Shown in pieces: positions 1 to 8,792 of a stretch of 64,000 bases of DNA. The stretch comes from Bryobacter sp. CoA8 C33 (GTDB lineage Bacteria > Acidobacteriota > Terriglobia > Bryobacterales > Bryobacteraceae). Under the pieces are notes generated by a model, which was not told the origin of the DNA, did no database searches, and saw only the letters and a program-made list of their open reading frames with translations. The stretch's first letter is position 1. Each line of letters starts with the position of its first letter. The stretch is taken from assembly GCA_019931185.1 (NCBI GenBank), contig JAINDK010000013.1, positions 1 through 64,000 of the forward strand, read 5' to 3'. A program made the position numbers and the translations under genes.

Positions 1-35
1 AAAATCTGACTGAAAATGCTGGATACTTGAGCCAT
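1..35 (-). CDS. N-terminal fragment of a probable IS4-type transposase, cut by window edge
   Basis: On the minus strand an ATG at 35 is preceded, seven bases upstream, by a strong AAGGAG ribosome site (43-48). The frame reads MAQVSSIFSQI and runs off the window at base 1. This opening resembles the start of IS4-family (DUF4372-type) transposases as I remember them, which usually begin M-x-x-V-S-x-x-F-S-Q-L/I-L. Only eleven residues are visible, so the identification is tentative. If right, the insertion sequence end should lie between about 60 and 120, just beyond the damaged 3' end of the neighbouring secreted-protein gene. Confidence 0.42.
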   Translation of the reverse strand, partial: MAQVSSIFSQI

Positions 36-405
36 GGGCGGTCTCCTTGGGAGGTTGAGATGTGTTCTTGCAGGAACTTCTTTAACTTACCAGTGGGCTG
101 CCCTGAGCTTCACCTCATGGAGCTAATTTGGACACGAGTGATATGGATGATATGTCGCGACCGGTGACTTTTTCCGTAAATTGACGAGCCACCTCAGTTA
201 TGATCGCCCAAGCTATGAAGCAATCGCTGCGGTTAGGCGGATCTTGATCGATGGCGGTTGCCATTGGGGGCGGATTCAGGTACTCAGAGCGGCAGAGGTT
301 TTCCTGGGAGGCGATGGAGACGCTGACGGAAACGGGACCAGCATCGAAGAGCACGGGGGCAAGGGTGGAATCAGCGCCGAGGGGCACGACACGATACTCA
401 CTGCG

Positions 406-1509
406 CTACCGGACGCCGTTGAGGGAGTGGGAGATGGTAACGGGGAGCAAGCCATTGAGAGCAGCGCCATCGAGTTGGACGTCGAGACGCCAGTTCGTGC
501 GGCCAGGTACGGTAAGGGGGCTGGCAGCAGGAAGCGGGGTGAGCGTGCAGGCGAAGCGCGGGGGAAGCAGGCGCAGCGTGACGGGAATGGGGTTGGACAG
601 AGCGGTGGGGGAGGTGAGCCTGTATGCGAAAGAGTCGGAGGTGAGATTGGGGGCTGGGGTGTAATCGAAACTGCCGTCAGCGCGGAGGATGAGGCGGCCG
701 GCGGGCTGGGCGGTGAGATCGGCGCGGAAGCCATTGTTGGCTTCGCGAACGCTGTCATTGGATAGAACACCGGAGGAGGCGGGGATGGTTTGGGTGATGG
801 GGGATTGAGAGAGGAGGTAGGTGTCTGGAGTGGCGTCGAGGGTGAAGGGGCGAGAGAGGACGATCCGGATTTCATCGATGGTGGTTTGGAGTTCGGTGGT
901 TTCGGTGGCGGTGAAGCCGCGAACGAAGCCGAATTCGAGAGGAGGAGCATTGGGGGAGAGGTTGAGGCGATTGCCGTTGGAGCGCTGAAATTCGCGGAAG
1001 TCCTTGGGGGAGAGGTTTGCGAGAGACTTGCGCTGCCAATTTTGATCGCGGGACCAGAGCATTGCCGGACCCACGAAGACGGTGCCGCCCTGGCGGATGG
1101 CGGGGTAGGTGCTGAGGCCTTCCGTGCAGGAAGTGCAGGAGTGGTTGACGAATTGGGAGGACTCGGAGTAGTGGATGCGGGAGATGGGTGGGCTGATGGA
1201 AGTAGAAACAGTCCAGTCTGGCTGGTTGAAGAAGAACCAGGCGGGAGCTTCAATGGCATGAGCGGGGTTGTAGTTGGGATAGCCACCGGAAGAGGAGCTG
1301 GGCGCGTTGAGCCGGATGGCGATGAAGCCGTAGAAGTTAGTGGGGTTGCCGAGGAAGTCGCGAGTTGTCGAGCGATCGAGGCGGGCGGTGGCGGGGTAAG
1401 TGTTGTCGCCGATGCGGGTGATGGTGTAGGGAGTGGTGAAATCGGTGTCTAAGAGAGTTTGTTGGGAGAAAGCGGGAAGGATCGAGAGAAGTAAGAGAAG
1501 AGCGCGCAT
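406..1509 (-). CDS. Secreted protein with a cadherin/Ig-like repeat, ended by an in-frame amber codon
   Basis: Exported protein of 367 residues. The ATG at 1509 opens a short signal peptide (MRALLLLLSILPAFS, cleavage near FS-QQ). Residues about 225-310 match the Ig-like 'tandem' domain type with SNDS, ADGSFDYTP and SFAYRL motifs, which are common in bacterial surface and adhesive proteins; the first 220 residues I do not recognise. The TAG at 406-408 falls inside what reads as a second beta-sandwich: the same frame continues for another 40 or so residues of coding-like, GC3-rich sequence with alternating hydrophobic residues (PVLFDAGPVSVSVSI). The annotated end is therefore probably premature. 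The gene is divergent from the sigma factor at 1593; a probable insertion sequence lies just beyond its 3' end. Confidence 0.7.
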   Translation of the reverse strand: MRALLLLLSILPAFSQQTLLDTDFTTPYTITRIGDNTYPATARLDRSTTRDFLGNPTNFYGFIAIRLNAPSSSSGGYPNYNPAHAIEAPAWFFFNQPDWTVSTSISPPISRIHYSESSQFVNHSCTSCTEGLSTYPAIRQGGTVFVGPAMLWSRDQNWQRKSLANLSPKDFREFQRSNGNRLNLSPNAPPLEFGFVRGFTATETTELQTTIDEIRIVLSRPFTLDATPDTYLLSQSPITQTIPASSGVLSNDSVREANNGFRADLTAQPAGRLILRADGSFDYTPAPNLTSDSFAYRLTSPTALSNPIPVTLRLLPPRFACTLTPLPAASPLTVPGRTNWRLDVQLDGAALNGLLPVTISHSLNGVR

Positions 1510-1592
1510 GGATGAAGGTTGCCTCTAATTGGTAACGCGGAGGCGGGCGGGAAACCTTATCATGGAAAAACGATGCGGAAGTAACGGAGCTG

Positions 1593-2150
1593 TTGGGTAG
1601 GTGGCGGCAGGGCGAAGCCGCGGCGGGGGAGGAGCTGTTTGGCCTGGTGTACCGGGAGTTGAGGCAGACGGCGGCGGCACTAATGCGGCGTGAGAACGAG
1701 GGGCATACGTTGCAGCCGACAGCGCTGGTGAGCGAGGCGTATTTGCGGTTAGTGGCGCAGCGGCGGAGTTTTCAGCACCGGCGGCATTTTTGTGGGGTGG
1801 CGGGGCAATTGATGCGGCGGGTGCTGATCGATCATGCGCGGGAGCCGGGAGCGTTGAAGCGGGGTGCGGGGCAGGCGCTAGTGCAGTTGGAGGAAGTGGG
1901 GGGCGGGTTTGGGGGGGAGGTGGATCTGCTGGATCTGGAGGGGGCGCTGCAGCGGCTGGAGAAGGAGTTGCCACAGCATGCGCGGGTGGTGGAGTACCGG
2001 TTTTTTGGGGGATTGACGCTGGAGGAGACGGCGTTATTGATGGAAATGAGTGTGCCGACGGCGTCGCGGTATTGGGCCTTTGCCAAGGCGTGGCTGTATC
2101 GGGAATTGCGGCCGGGCGGTGAGAAGGAAATTGAGGGAAGTGCGCGTTAG
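1593..2150 (+). CDS. ECF-family RNA polymerase sigma factor (SIG-like, Acidobacteria type)
   Basis: Small sigma-70 family regulator of about 185 residues that would direct RNA polymerase to a set of promoters. The region-2 part includes RELRQTAAALMRRE and SEAYLRLVAQ and the region-4 helix-turn-helix includes LTLEETALLMEMSVPTASRYW, a pattern typical of the ECF SIG-like group found with Ser/Thr kinases. The only start codon in frame is TTG at 1593, but conserved-looking sequence (VTELL) continues upstream without a start. An ATG at 1562 is one base out of frame across a run of five A, which suggests a frameshift or an indel. The kinase gene follows after five bases, so the two are very probably co-transcribed and functionally paired. 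Confidence 0.85.
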   Translation: MGRWRQGEAAAGEELFGLVYRELRQTAAALMRRENEGHTLQPTALVSEAYLRLVAQRRSFQHRRHFCGVAGQLMRRVLIDHAREPGALKRGAGQALVQLEEVGGGFGGEVDLLDLEGALQRLEKELPQHARVVEYRFFGGLTLEETALLMEMSVPTASRYWAFAKAWLYRELRPGGEKEIEGSAR

Positions 2151-2155
2151 AGATT

Positions 2156-4291
2156 ATGGCGAGTTTGCAGGAAGTGGAGGAGTTATTTGGGAGCTTGCTT
2201 GAGGTGGAAGCCGGAGCGCGGGAGGCGGCGTTGCGGGAGTGGACGGCGGGGCGTGAGGAGTTACAGAGAGAGTTGCGGGAATTGCTCGAGAGTCATGGAG
2301 AGGCGGGCAACTTTCTTGAGACGGGGCGAGGGGTGACGATGAAGGGGAGGCAACTGGGGCCTTGGAAGCTGGGGGAACTGGTGGGGATGGGGGGTATGGG
2401 AGATGTGTACCGCGCGGAGAGGGCGGATGGGCAGTTTGAGATGAGTGTGGCGGTAAAGGTGTTGGGGGCGGGGGTGATAACGGAGGAGGGGCGGCGACGA
2501 TTTCTGGCCGAGAGGCAGATCCTGGCGCGGCTGGACCATGCGGGGATTGCGCGACTGCTCGATGGGGGAATCACAGAGGAGGGCGAGCCGTATCTGGTGA
2601 TGGAGTATGTGGCGGGAAGGGGACTGGAGGAAGCGCTGGAGGGGATGGGGAGGCGGGGGAGGCTGGAGCTGTTGTTGGGCATTGCGCGGGCAGTGGAGTA
2701 TGCGCACCAGCAGTTGGTGGTGCATGCGGATTTGAAGCCGTCGAATGTGCTGGTGCGGGGGGACGGGACGCCGAAGTTGTTGGATTTTGGGATTGCGTGG
2801 GTGGACCGGGAGGATTTTGTAGGGGGAGCGATGGGGTGGACGCCATCGTATGCGAGCCCCGAACAGAGGCGGGGGGAGAGGCCGACGGTGGCGAGTGATG
2901 TTTATGGGTTGGGTTTATTATTGCGGGAAATTGCGGGGCCGTACGCGAAGGAGGCGGATCTGGCGGCGGTGGTGGGGTGTGCGACGGAGGAGGAGGCAGG
3001 GCGGCGGTATGCATCGGTGGAGCGGATGGCGGGGGAGATTGAGAATGTGCTGGCGCGGCGGCCGGTGGTGGCGCGGAGCGGATCGATTGGGTATGTGGTG
3101 GGAAGGTTTGTGCAGCGGCACTGGTTTGCGTTGGGGTGCGGGTTGGCGATTGTGTGCTTTGCCGGGTGTGCGGTGGAGCAGCGGAGGGTGGCGGAGGAGC
3201 ACTTTCTTGAATTGCGGCGAGCGGCGCGGATGATGGTGTTTGACGTGTATGAGGGGATCCAGTATCTGAACCCGCCGCCGGATGTGATGGAGCGGATTGT
3301 AGAGTCGAGCAGTGAGGTACTGGCGGCGCTGGAGAAGGCGAAGCAGGGGGAGCCGGGGTTTTTGTTTGACATTGCGAGCGCAGAGGAGAGGTTGGCGGAG
3401 TTGTTGATTCTGAGTGGGGGAGACGGGGCGCGGGCCGATGGGTTGTTGCGGAATTCGCTTGCAAAGGTGGAGGCACTGCTGGCGCGGGATGAGACGAAGG
3501 GGAGTTATCACCGGCTGGCGGCGAGTGCGTTGCGGTATATGGCGCAGAGACATGAAAAGGCGGGACGGAAGCAGGAGGCCCTGGCGGCACTGGATCGCAT
3601 GGAGCGGCATGTGAAGCGGGCGATTGGGTTGCCGGAGGCGAAGTCGCGGGATTGGATGTATCTGAGTGTGATTGATTTGCGGCGGGGGGAATGGGAGGGG
3701 GAGGCGCGGTTGCGGGGGGCGATTGAGCGGATTGAAAAGCGGGGGAAGGAGGGGCCATTCCGGGATGCACGGCATGCGCAACTGGCGCTGGAGGGACGAT
3801 TGAAGTTGGCGGGGATGAGGCCGAGGGATCTGGGGGAGGTGTTGGCGGGGTATGAGCGGGAGGCAGGATTGTTGCGCAGCGCGGGAAGGATGGTGGCGAT
3901 GGTGGAGATGAAGCATGGACTGGAGCTGGCGCGCCTCGACGGGGACAGACGCAGGGAGATGCTACAGAGGGCGCTGGAGGCGGCAAGGCTGATCGAGGCG
4001 ACGCAGGGAGCGAGCCCGGCCTACCATGTGTTGCGGGGCGATCTTGAAGCGGCCGCGGGAGACGCCGCCGCCGCAAGGCGAAGCTACGAGCGGGCACTGG
4101 GCGTGAACCAGTGGCATGCGGAGGCACTGGCGCGTGTGTTTGCGATACGGAAGGCGGGGTTTGACAAGGTGGCGAGGGAGAAGCGGTGCGGGGAGTATCG
4201 GGAGTTGGAAACGATGGCGAGAAGGCTGGGGAGGGAAAAGGAAATGCCGGGCGGGCTTGAGTTGGAGGCGTGCCCGCCCGGCGAAAAGTGA
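2156..4291 (+). CDS. Membrane Ser/Thr protein kinase with extracytoplasmic TPR-like region
   Basis: Pkn/Stk-type kinase of 711 residues, paired with the ECF sigma factor just upstream. After about 65 residues the kinase fold starts with the Gly-rich loop LVGMGGMGDVYRAE and Lys in VAVKVL. The catalytic loop reads VVHADLKPSN, so the Arg of the usual HRD is replaced by Ala while the catalytic Asp and the DFG motif (LLDFGIAW) are kept; non-RD kinases of this kind are not controlled by classical activation-loop phosphorylation. YASPEQRRG marks the APE region. One membrane helix lies near residues 322-342 (HWFALGCGLAIVCFAG). The remaining 370 residues are helical and TPR-like (RSYERALGVNQWHAEALARV) and should lie outside the membrane as a sensor. 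Third positions are extremely G-rich. The last codons form a perfect hairpin. Confidence 0.9.
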   Translation: MASLQEVEELFGSLLEVEAGAREAALREWTAGREELQRELRELLESHGEAGNFLETGRGVTMKGRQLGPWKLGELVGMGGMGDVYRAERADGQFEMSVAVKVLGAGVITEEGRRRFLAERQILARLDHAGIARLLDGGITEEGEPYLVMEYVAGRGLEEALEGMGRRGRLELLLGIARAVEYAHQQLVVHADLKPSNVLVRGDGTPKLLDFGIAWVDREDFVGGAMGWTPSYASPEQRRGERPTVASDVYGLGLLLREIAGPYAKEADLAAVVGCATEEEAGRRYASVERMAGEIENVLARRPVVARSGSIGYVVGRFVQRHWFALGCGLAIVCFAGCAVEQRRVAEEHFLELRRAARMMVFDVYEGIQYLNPPPDVMERIVESSSEVLAALEKAKQGEPGFLFDIASAEERLAELLILSGGDGARADGLLRNSLAKVEALLARDETKGSYHRLAASALRYMAQRHEKAGRKQEALAALDRMERHVKRAIGLPEAKSRDWMYLSVIDLRRGEWEGEARLRGAIERIEKRGKEGPFRDARHAQLALEGRLKLAGMRPRDLGEVLAGYEREAGLLRSAGRMVAMVEMKHGLELARLDGDRRREMLQRALEAARLIEATQGASPAYHVLRGDLEAAAGDAAAARRSYERALGVNQWHAEALARVFAIRKAGFDKVAREKRCGEYRELETMARRLGREKEMPGGLELEACPPGEK
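4246..4282 (-). terminator. 11-bp perfect inverted repeat, probable terminator for the TonB receptor
   Basis: GCCGGGCGGGC (4246-4256) pairs perfectly with GCCCGCCCGGC (4272-4282) around a 15-base loop. Read on the minus strand it lies just after the receptor stop codon (4296) and is followed by a T-rich stretch (ATTTCCTTTTCCC), as in an intrinsic terminator. It is inside the last codons of the convergent kinase gene, so one sequence serves both as coding DNA and as a stop signal. Confidence 0.55.
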
Positions 4292-4295
4292 GAGG

Positions 4296-7200
4296 CTAGA
4301 ACTCGACGCGGAGGGCGAGTTGGCCCTGGCGGGGGGTGTTCTGCTGGCCGGCGATGCGGCCGAACTGGGCGTTGGAGACGTTGGCTTGGGGGGCGGAGAA
4401 GACGGTGCGATTGAAGGCGTTGAAGAGTTCGGCGCGGAACTGGACGAGAACACGGTCCATGAGGCGGAGTCGCTTGATGAGGCCGAAGTTCTCGTTGAGG
4501 AAGTTGGGATTGCGTAGATCGGTGTAGGCGCGAGCCGAGGAGCCGAAGGTGAGAGCGGGGGGAGCGGCGAAGGCGGAGCGATTGATCCAGAAATCGCGGG
4601 CGGGATCGAAGTCGCCGCGGGTACCGGCGCGGTCGGAGCCGAGTGCATTCGGCCGGAGCACGGAGGTGAAAAGGGGCAGGCCGTTGTTGGCCGACAGGGT
4701 GATGGGGGTGCCGACGGAGTATTGGTGGATGCCGGTGAAGGTCCAGCCGCCGATCAGGTGGCGGGCGGCGCCGGAATTTTTGAATTCAGGCAGGGCGTAG
4801 CTGTAGCTGAGGGCGAAGACATGGGGGACATCGGTGGTGGCGATGGCCTTTTCAGCGCGGCGGTTGTAGGTGGTCTGGCCGGCGGGACCACCGCCGGCGA
4901 GGATGTCGGAATCGGAGATGGTTTTGGCCCAGGTATAGGCCATCTGGACGTCGAGGCCATGCCAGGAGCGGACCTGGAGCTGGGTCTGGAGGGCATGATA
5001 AGTGGAGGAGCCGGCGGGGTTGGAGCGGTTCCATACAGACTGCATGTGGGGGAAGGGGCGGAGGGCCTGAGCGACGGAACCGGTGAAGCCCGGGAAGGGT
5101 ACGCGAATGCCGGCGGCCTGGGCTTCGGGGGAAGTGACGGGCCGGGTGAGCAGGGAGCCGAGGGAAAGGAAGCGGGGGTCGAGTTCGTTCCAGTGAACGA
5201 GGCCATTGCCGATGCGGGTGCCCTTGGTGCCGAGGTAGGTGACTTCGAGGTTGATGCGCTGGGCGAGTTCGCGTTCAAGGGTGAAGGACCAGTTCTGGAA
5301 ATAGGGGGCGCGGCCGTCGGAGCGGAGCATCATGCGGACGTCGGCGCCGTTACCGGCCGAGGGGCTGATGAATGGGGGTTGGGGGAAATTTTGGGGGAAG
5401 CCGCCGTCCCAGTTGAAGCCGGGAGTGAAGCCGGCGTCCTGAGACAGGAAAACCGGTTGGGCGACGAAGCCGACGCTGGACTGGAGGGAATCGCGGAGAC
5501 CGGCGTTGGCGTTGCCCTGAGCGTAGTAGATACCGTAGCCGGAGCGGAGGACGGTTTTGTTGTTGAGAGCGTAGGCGAGGCCGAGGCGGGGGCCGAAGGC
5601 CTTGAAATCCGTATCGGCGAGACGCCCGAGGCCGCTTCTTCCCTGCCCTTCTCCGAGGAAGGTCATGGCACCAGGCAAGTTGCCGGCGGCGGGGTTGGGG
5701 AGCTTGAGATCGAAGGTGGAGAGATTGTTGCGGGCTTCATAGCGGGGGAGGAAGACGTCGTAGCGGAGGCCGTAGTTGAGGGTGAGCTTGCGGGAAATCT
5801 TCCAGTCGTCCTGGGCGTAGCCGGCCCAGTATTGATAGCGGTTGCGGGGGAAGTAGCTGAAGACCTGAAGCTGGCCGCGGTTGACGTTGCCGAGGAGGAA
5901 GGAGGCGATGGCGTTGCCGGAAGCAGCGGCGCCGGGGAGGCCGGTTTCGAGGGCGTTGAACTGGAACCAGCCCATGGTGCGCCAGGGGTCGATGCCGTTG
6001 GTTTCCATCCAGCGGTAGTCGAGGCCGAATTTGAGGTTGTGGCTGCCACGGGTCCAGGAGAAGGATTCGCCGAGCTGGAAGGCGTTGTTGGCCTGGAAGA
6101 CGCGGCTGTTGCAATTCTGGTCGCCGAGGCGGGAGAAGCCGCTGGCGATGAATTCGATACAGGGAAAGGTGTTGTCGGGGCCGCGGTTGACGCCGGTGAG
6201 GCCGAGGCGGTTGGGCCAGTCCTGATTGAGGCTGTAGGAAGCGATGCGGACGGCGGTGCGGGTGTAGCCGAGGGTGATGTGGTTGAGCTTGGTGGGGGAG
6301 AGAACAAGATCGTGGGAGAGGCGGACCCAGTTGTTGCGCGAGGCGGTGGAGCGGTTGGGGGTGATCGGGCCAGGGACGATTTCGGCGTCGCGGATCTCGT
6401 TCAGGTCGTTGTAGTAGTAGCCGGAGACGCGGTTGCGGTCGGAGAAGGCGTGGTCGATTTTGACGTTGTGCTGATTGGAATTCGTCTGGCCGCGGCCGAT
6501 GGAGAGGAAGTTGTTAAAGATCGAATTGTTGTCGGGGGTGGGGAGAAGGGGAAGGATGTTGCGGGCGACGGAGCTGAAGCGGCTGGCGGGGATGCGGTTG
6601 CCGGGGAACTGGTCGCGGGTGTTGGCGCCGCCGGCGGTGCGGTTGGTGGCGGGATCATAGATGGGGTTGGCGCGGGCGAAGTCACCCTGGCGGAAGTCAA
6701 CAGGGATAAGGCTCTGGAGGGTATTGGGCGAGCCCTGGCGGAAGCGGTAGCCGCCGTAGACGTAGTGGAAAAAGGTTTTGTTTTTGCCGTTGTAGAGTTT
6801 GGGGATCACAACGGGGCCGCCCAAGGTGACGCCGAACTCGTTTTGGCGGTTGACCTGGCGGGTGCGCTGAAAGAAGCCACGCGCGTCGAGTTTGTCGTTG
6901 CGGAGATAGTTGAAGACAGAGCCGTGGAGTTCGTTGGTGCCGGATTTGGTGGTGAAGATCTGCACGCCGCCGCCGGTGCGGCCGTATTCGGCGTTGAAGT
7001 TGGCGCGGACCATTTTGAATTCACCGATGGTTTCCACCGACGGGCGGGCATTGCCGGCGATGACGCCGCCAGATTCGATGCCGGTGGAGGCGACGCCGTC
7101 GAGCAGGACCTCTTTGGCGCGGGAGGGGGAACCAGAGATTTGGGTGTTGCCGGTGTCGCCGGTGACGCCGGGGGCGAGGAAGATGAACTGCTCGAGATTG

Positions 7201-7700
7201 CGGACGTTGCCGCCGACGAAGAGGGGGAGATCCATGAGCTTGGAGCGGTTGATGGTGGTGGCGAGGTCGGAGGTGGCTGTCTGCAGGGCGGGAATTTCGC
7301 CTGTCACTTCGACGGTCTGATCGACGGCGCCAACCTCGAGGCGGACATCGAGGTTGAGGGTTTGGGCGACGTTGAGCTCGATGCCCTTGCGGAGGGCTTT
7401 GCGGAAGCCCGAGGCCTCGACGGTGAGTTCATAGGAGCCGATGGGCAGTTGCGGGAGAACGTAGGTACCGGCTGAGGTGGTGGCGGTGCGGAATTCGAGG
7501 CGAGTGCCGGTGTTGGTGGCCTTGACGCTGGCGGCGACGATGGCGGCATCCGAGGGGTCGGTAACGCGGCCGGTGATAGTGCCGAGGGTGGTCTGGGCCA
7601 AGGACAATACGCAAGTGAAGGCGAAGCAAAAGGGCAGTTTATACAACTTGTATACTCCTGTAGTGAATAGACCGAGTTTACGAGAGAGGGGAATTAACAT
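4296..7700 (-). CDS. Oar-like TonB-dependent receptor with N-terminal carboxypeptidase-regulatory domain
   Basis: Outer-membrane beta-barrel receptor of 1134 residues, likely to import large carbohydrates or peptides using TonB energy. A signal peptide ends near SLAQ; residues about 40-125 form a CarboxypepD_reg-like Ig fold (GTITGRVTDPSDAAIVAASV, then GTYVLPQLPIGSYELTVEA). A plug domain follows (about 130-260) and the rest is barrel ending in the aromatic residue of LALRVEF, as needed for BAM insertion. Acidobacteria carry many such Oar/SusC-like receptors. The ATG at 7700 overlaps the stop of the DUF1080 gene in TGATG, arguing for translational coupling. A TTG at 7646 with AGGAG eight bases upstream gives a shorter and more typical signal peptide and is an equally possible start. 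Confidence 0.92.
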   Translation of the reverse strand: MLIPLSRKLGLFTTGVYKLYKLPFCFAFTCVLSLAQTTLGTITGRVTDPSDAAIVAASVKATNTGTRLEFRTATTSAGTYVLPQLPIGSYELTVEASGFRKALRKGIELNVAQTLNLDVRLEVGAVDQTVEVTGEIPALQTATSDLATTINRSKLMDLPLFVGGNVRNLEQFIFLAPGVTGDTGNTQISGSPSRAKEVLLDGVASTGIESGGVIAGNARPSVETIGEFKMVRANFNAEYGRTGGGVQIFTTKSGTNELHGSVFNYLRNDKLDARGFFQRTRQVNRQNEFGVTLGGPVVIPKLYNGKNKTFFHYVYGGYRFRQGSPNTLQSLIPVDFRQGDFARANPIYDPATNRTAGGANTRDQFPGNRIPASRFSSVARNILPLLPTPDNNSIFNNFLSIGRGQTNSNQHNVKIDHAFSDRNRVSGYYYNDLNEIRDAEIVPGPITPNRSTASRNNWVRLSHDLVLSPTKLNHITLGYTRTAVRIASYSLNQDWPNRLGLTGVNRGPDNTFPCIEFIASGFSRLGDQNCNSRVFQANNAFQLGESFSWTRGSHNLKFGLDYRWMETNGIDPWRTMGWFQFNALETGLPGAAASGNAIASFLLGNVNRGQLQVFSYFPRNRYQYWAGYAQDDWKISRKLTLNYGLRYDVFLPRYEARNNLSTFDLKLPNPAAGNLPGAMTFLGEGQGRSGLGRLADTDFKAFGPRLGLAYALNNKTVLRSGYGIYYAQGNANAGLRDSLQSSVGFVAQPVFLSQDAGFTPGFNWDGGFPQNFPQPPFISPSAGNGADVRMMLRSDGRAPYFQNWSFTLERELAQRINLEVTYLGTKGTRIGNGLVHWNELDPRFLSLGSLLTRPVTSPEAQAAGIRVPFPGFTGSVAQALRPFPHMQSVWNRSNPAGSSTYHALQTQLQVRSWHGLDVQMAYTWAKTISDSDILAGGGPAGQTTYNRRAEKAIATTDVPHVFALSYSYALPEFKNSGAARHLIGGWTFTGIHQYSVGTPITLSANNGLPLFTSVLRPNALGSDRAGTRGDFDPARDFWINRSAFAAPPALTFGSSARAYTDLRNPNFLNENFGLIKRLRLMDRVLVQFRAELFNAFNRTVFSAPQANVSNAQFGRIAGQQNTPRQGQLALRVEF

Positions 7701-8361
7701 CAGTTTACCTTAATGTTCTTGAAACAGGCGCGACCGCCGTGGTGGGTAAGCACGAGGGGGTAGGCGCGGCTGGGATTCTGGAGCAGTTCTTCGATGTGGT
7801 GGGGTTTGGAGATATCGGGCCGGGATTCGGCGGCGATGGCTTGGCGGAGTTTGTGGGAAGCGAGGTCGGTGGCGAGAACAAGTTTGCCGTCGATGTGGTG
7901 TTCGATTTTGGATCCAGCGACGCGAATGCGGACAGTATGCCACTGGCCGGGAGTGGGGCGGAGGGCGAGAGAAGGTGCGGCAAACAAATAGAGAGCGCCG
8001 GTGGCGCGGGTGGGAGAAACTTTTGCATCGCGGACGCGTTCATCGTCGAGCAGTTGGAGTTCGAGACCGAGGGCCTTGGGCACATCCGGGTCGTAGCGGC
8101 CGGTATCGGGGTTGGGGCGTGTACCGAAGACGAGATACTTGACTCCGGAGTTGGTACCGGGCGTGAGATACCAGTCAAAGGTGAGGTCGAAATTACGGAA
8201 GACGGCTTTGGTCGAGAGGTCAGCGCGGGGTCCATGGGGATGGTACAGCGGGTGGCGCCGCCCTCGATGGGCCAGGAAGCGGGAGAGATGCCGGGGCGGT
8301 TTTGGGTTTGCCAATCGTGGGGATTGAGCAATTGGGGGAGAAGAAGCAAGGGAGCAGCATG
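7700..8361 (-). pseudogene. DUF1080 (3-keto-disaccharide hydrolase-like) gene with two frameshifts, copy 1
   Basis: The longest open frame (7700-8314, 204 residues) carries most of a DUF1080 LamG-like fold: NFDLTFDWYLTPGTNSGVKY, KALGLELQLLDDE and GQWHTVRIRVAGSKIEHHIDG. The expected N-terminal part (SPASWPIEGGATR) is in another frame, and the natural start, ATG at 8361, is in a third. Lining up by hand with the related copy at 11190-11867 shows one missing base near the start and another around 8230. The gene is therefore broken, or the assembly has two indels. The family acts on sugars outside the cytoplasm. If translation starts inside, a shortened protein is possible. Its stop overlaps the TonB receptor start. 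Confidence 0.72.
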
Positions 8362-8396
8362 CGATACCAGATCAGCTTAACTTTTCGCTGTGTGAC

Positions 8397-8693
8397 TTAG
8401 TAGCTTACCGTTCCGCCGGTGCTTTTCCAGAACACATAGCAAGGCGAGGATAGGGGAAAGAGCGCCTGATCGGTGTCGAAATCTACGCAAACATGCAAGG
8501 CCCCGGAGTGGTCCCGGTCGAAGACTTCGACATGGAAGCGAATCTCCCATCCCTCGACCTCGTGAGTGAAGCAAATCTCTTCGGCCGGCTTCAAAAATGT
8601 CTCGTAGGACCATGCGGCGATCTCCGGACCAACCGAATCGGCGACTTTGCGCAAAAAAGTCCGATACCGCCGCCGTTTCGGCATCAACCACAT
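8397..8693 (-). CDS. Small conserved-looking protein of unknown function
   Basis: 98 residues (MWLMPKRRRYRTFLRKVADS start) with normal composition and alternating strands such as WEIRFHVEVFDRDHSGALHV, which look like a real alpha/beta fold. A second ATG three codons in is an alternative start. No signal peptide or membrane helix is seen. I do not recognise the family. It lies upstream of the DUF1080 copy and divergent from the WG-repeat gene. Confidence 0.6.
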   Translation of the reverse strand: MWLMPKRRRYRTFLRKVADSVGPEIAAWSYETFLKPAEEICFTHEVEGWEIRFHVEVFDRDHSGALHVCVDFDTDQALFPLSSPCYVFWKSTGGTVSY

Positions 8694-8792
8694 CGCAAGT
8701 AGTCCCCTCGGCGACGCGGAGCAGCAAAATCGAAAGGAATTTCGATTACAGTAAGCAGCTTAAACTGTCGATATTTAGGCAGCAAAGACGAG

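Noticed and set aside
276-1286. 336-residue minus-strand frame overlapping the Ig-like gene
   Set aside because: Pro/Ser-rich with no motif; a different frame of the real gene.
4722-7475. 917-residue plus-strand open frame antisense to the TonB receptor
   Set aside because: Its translation is an Ala/Gly/Val/Glu-rich shadow of a GC-rich gene without motifs; the minus-strand receptor is clearly real.
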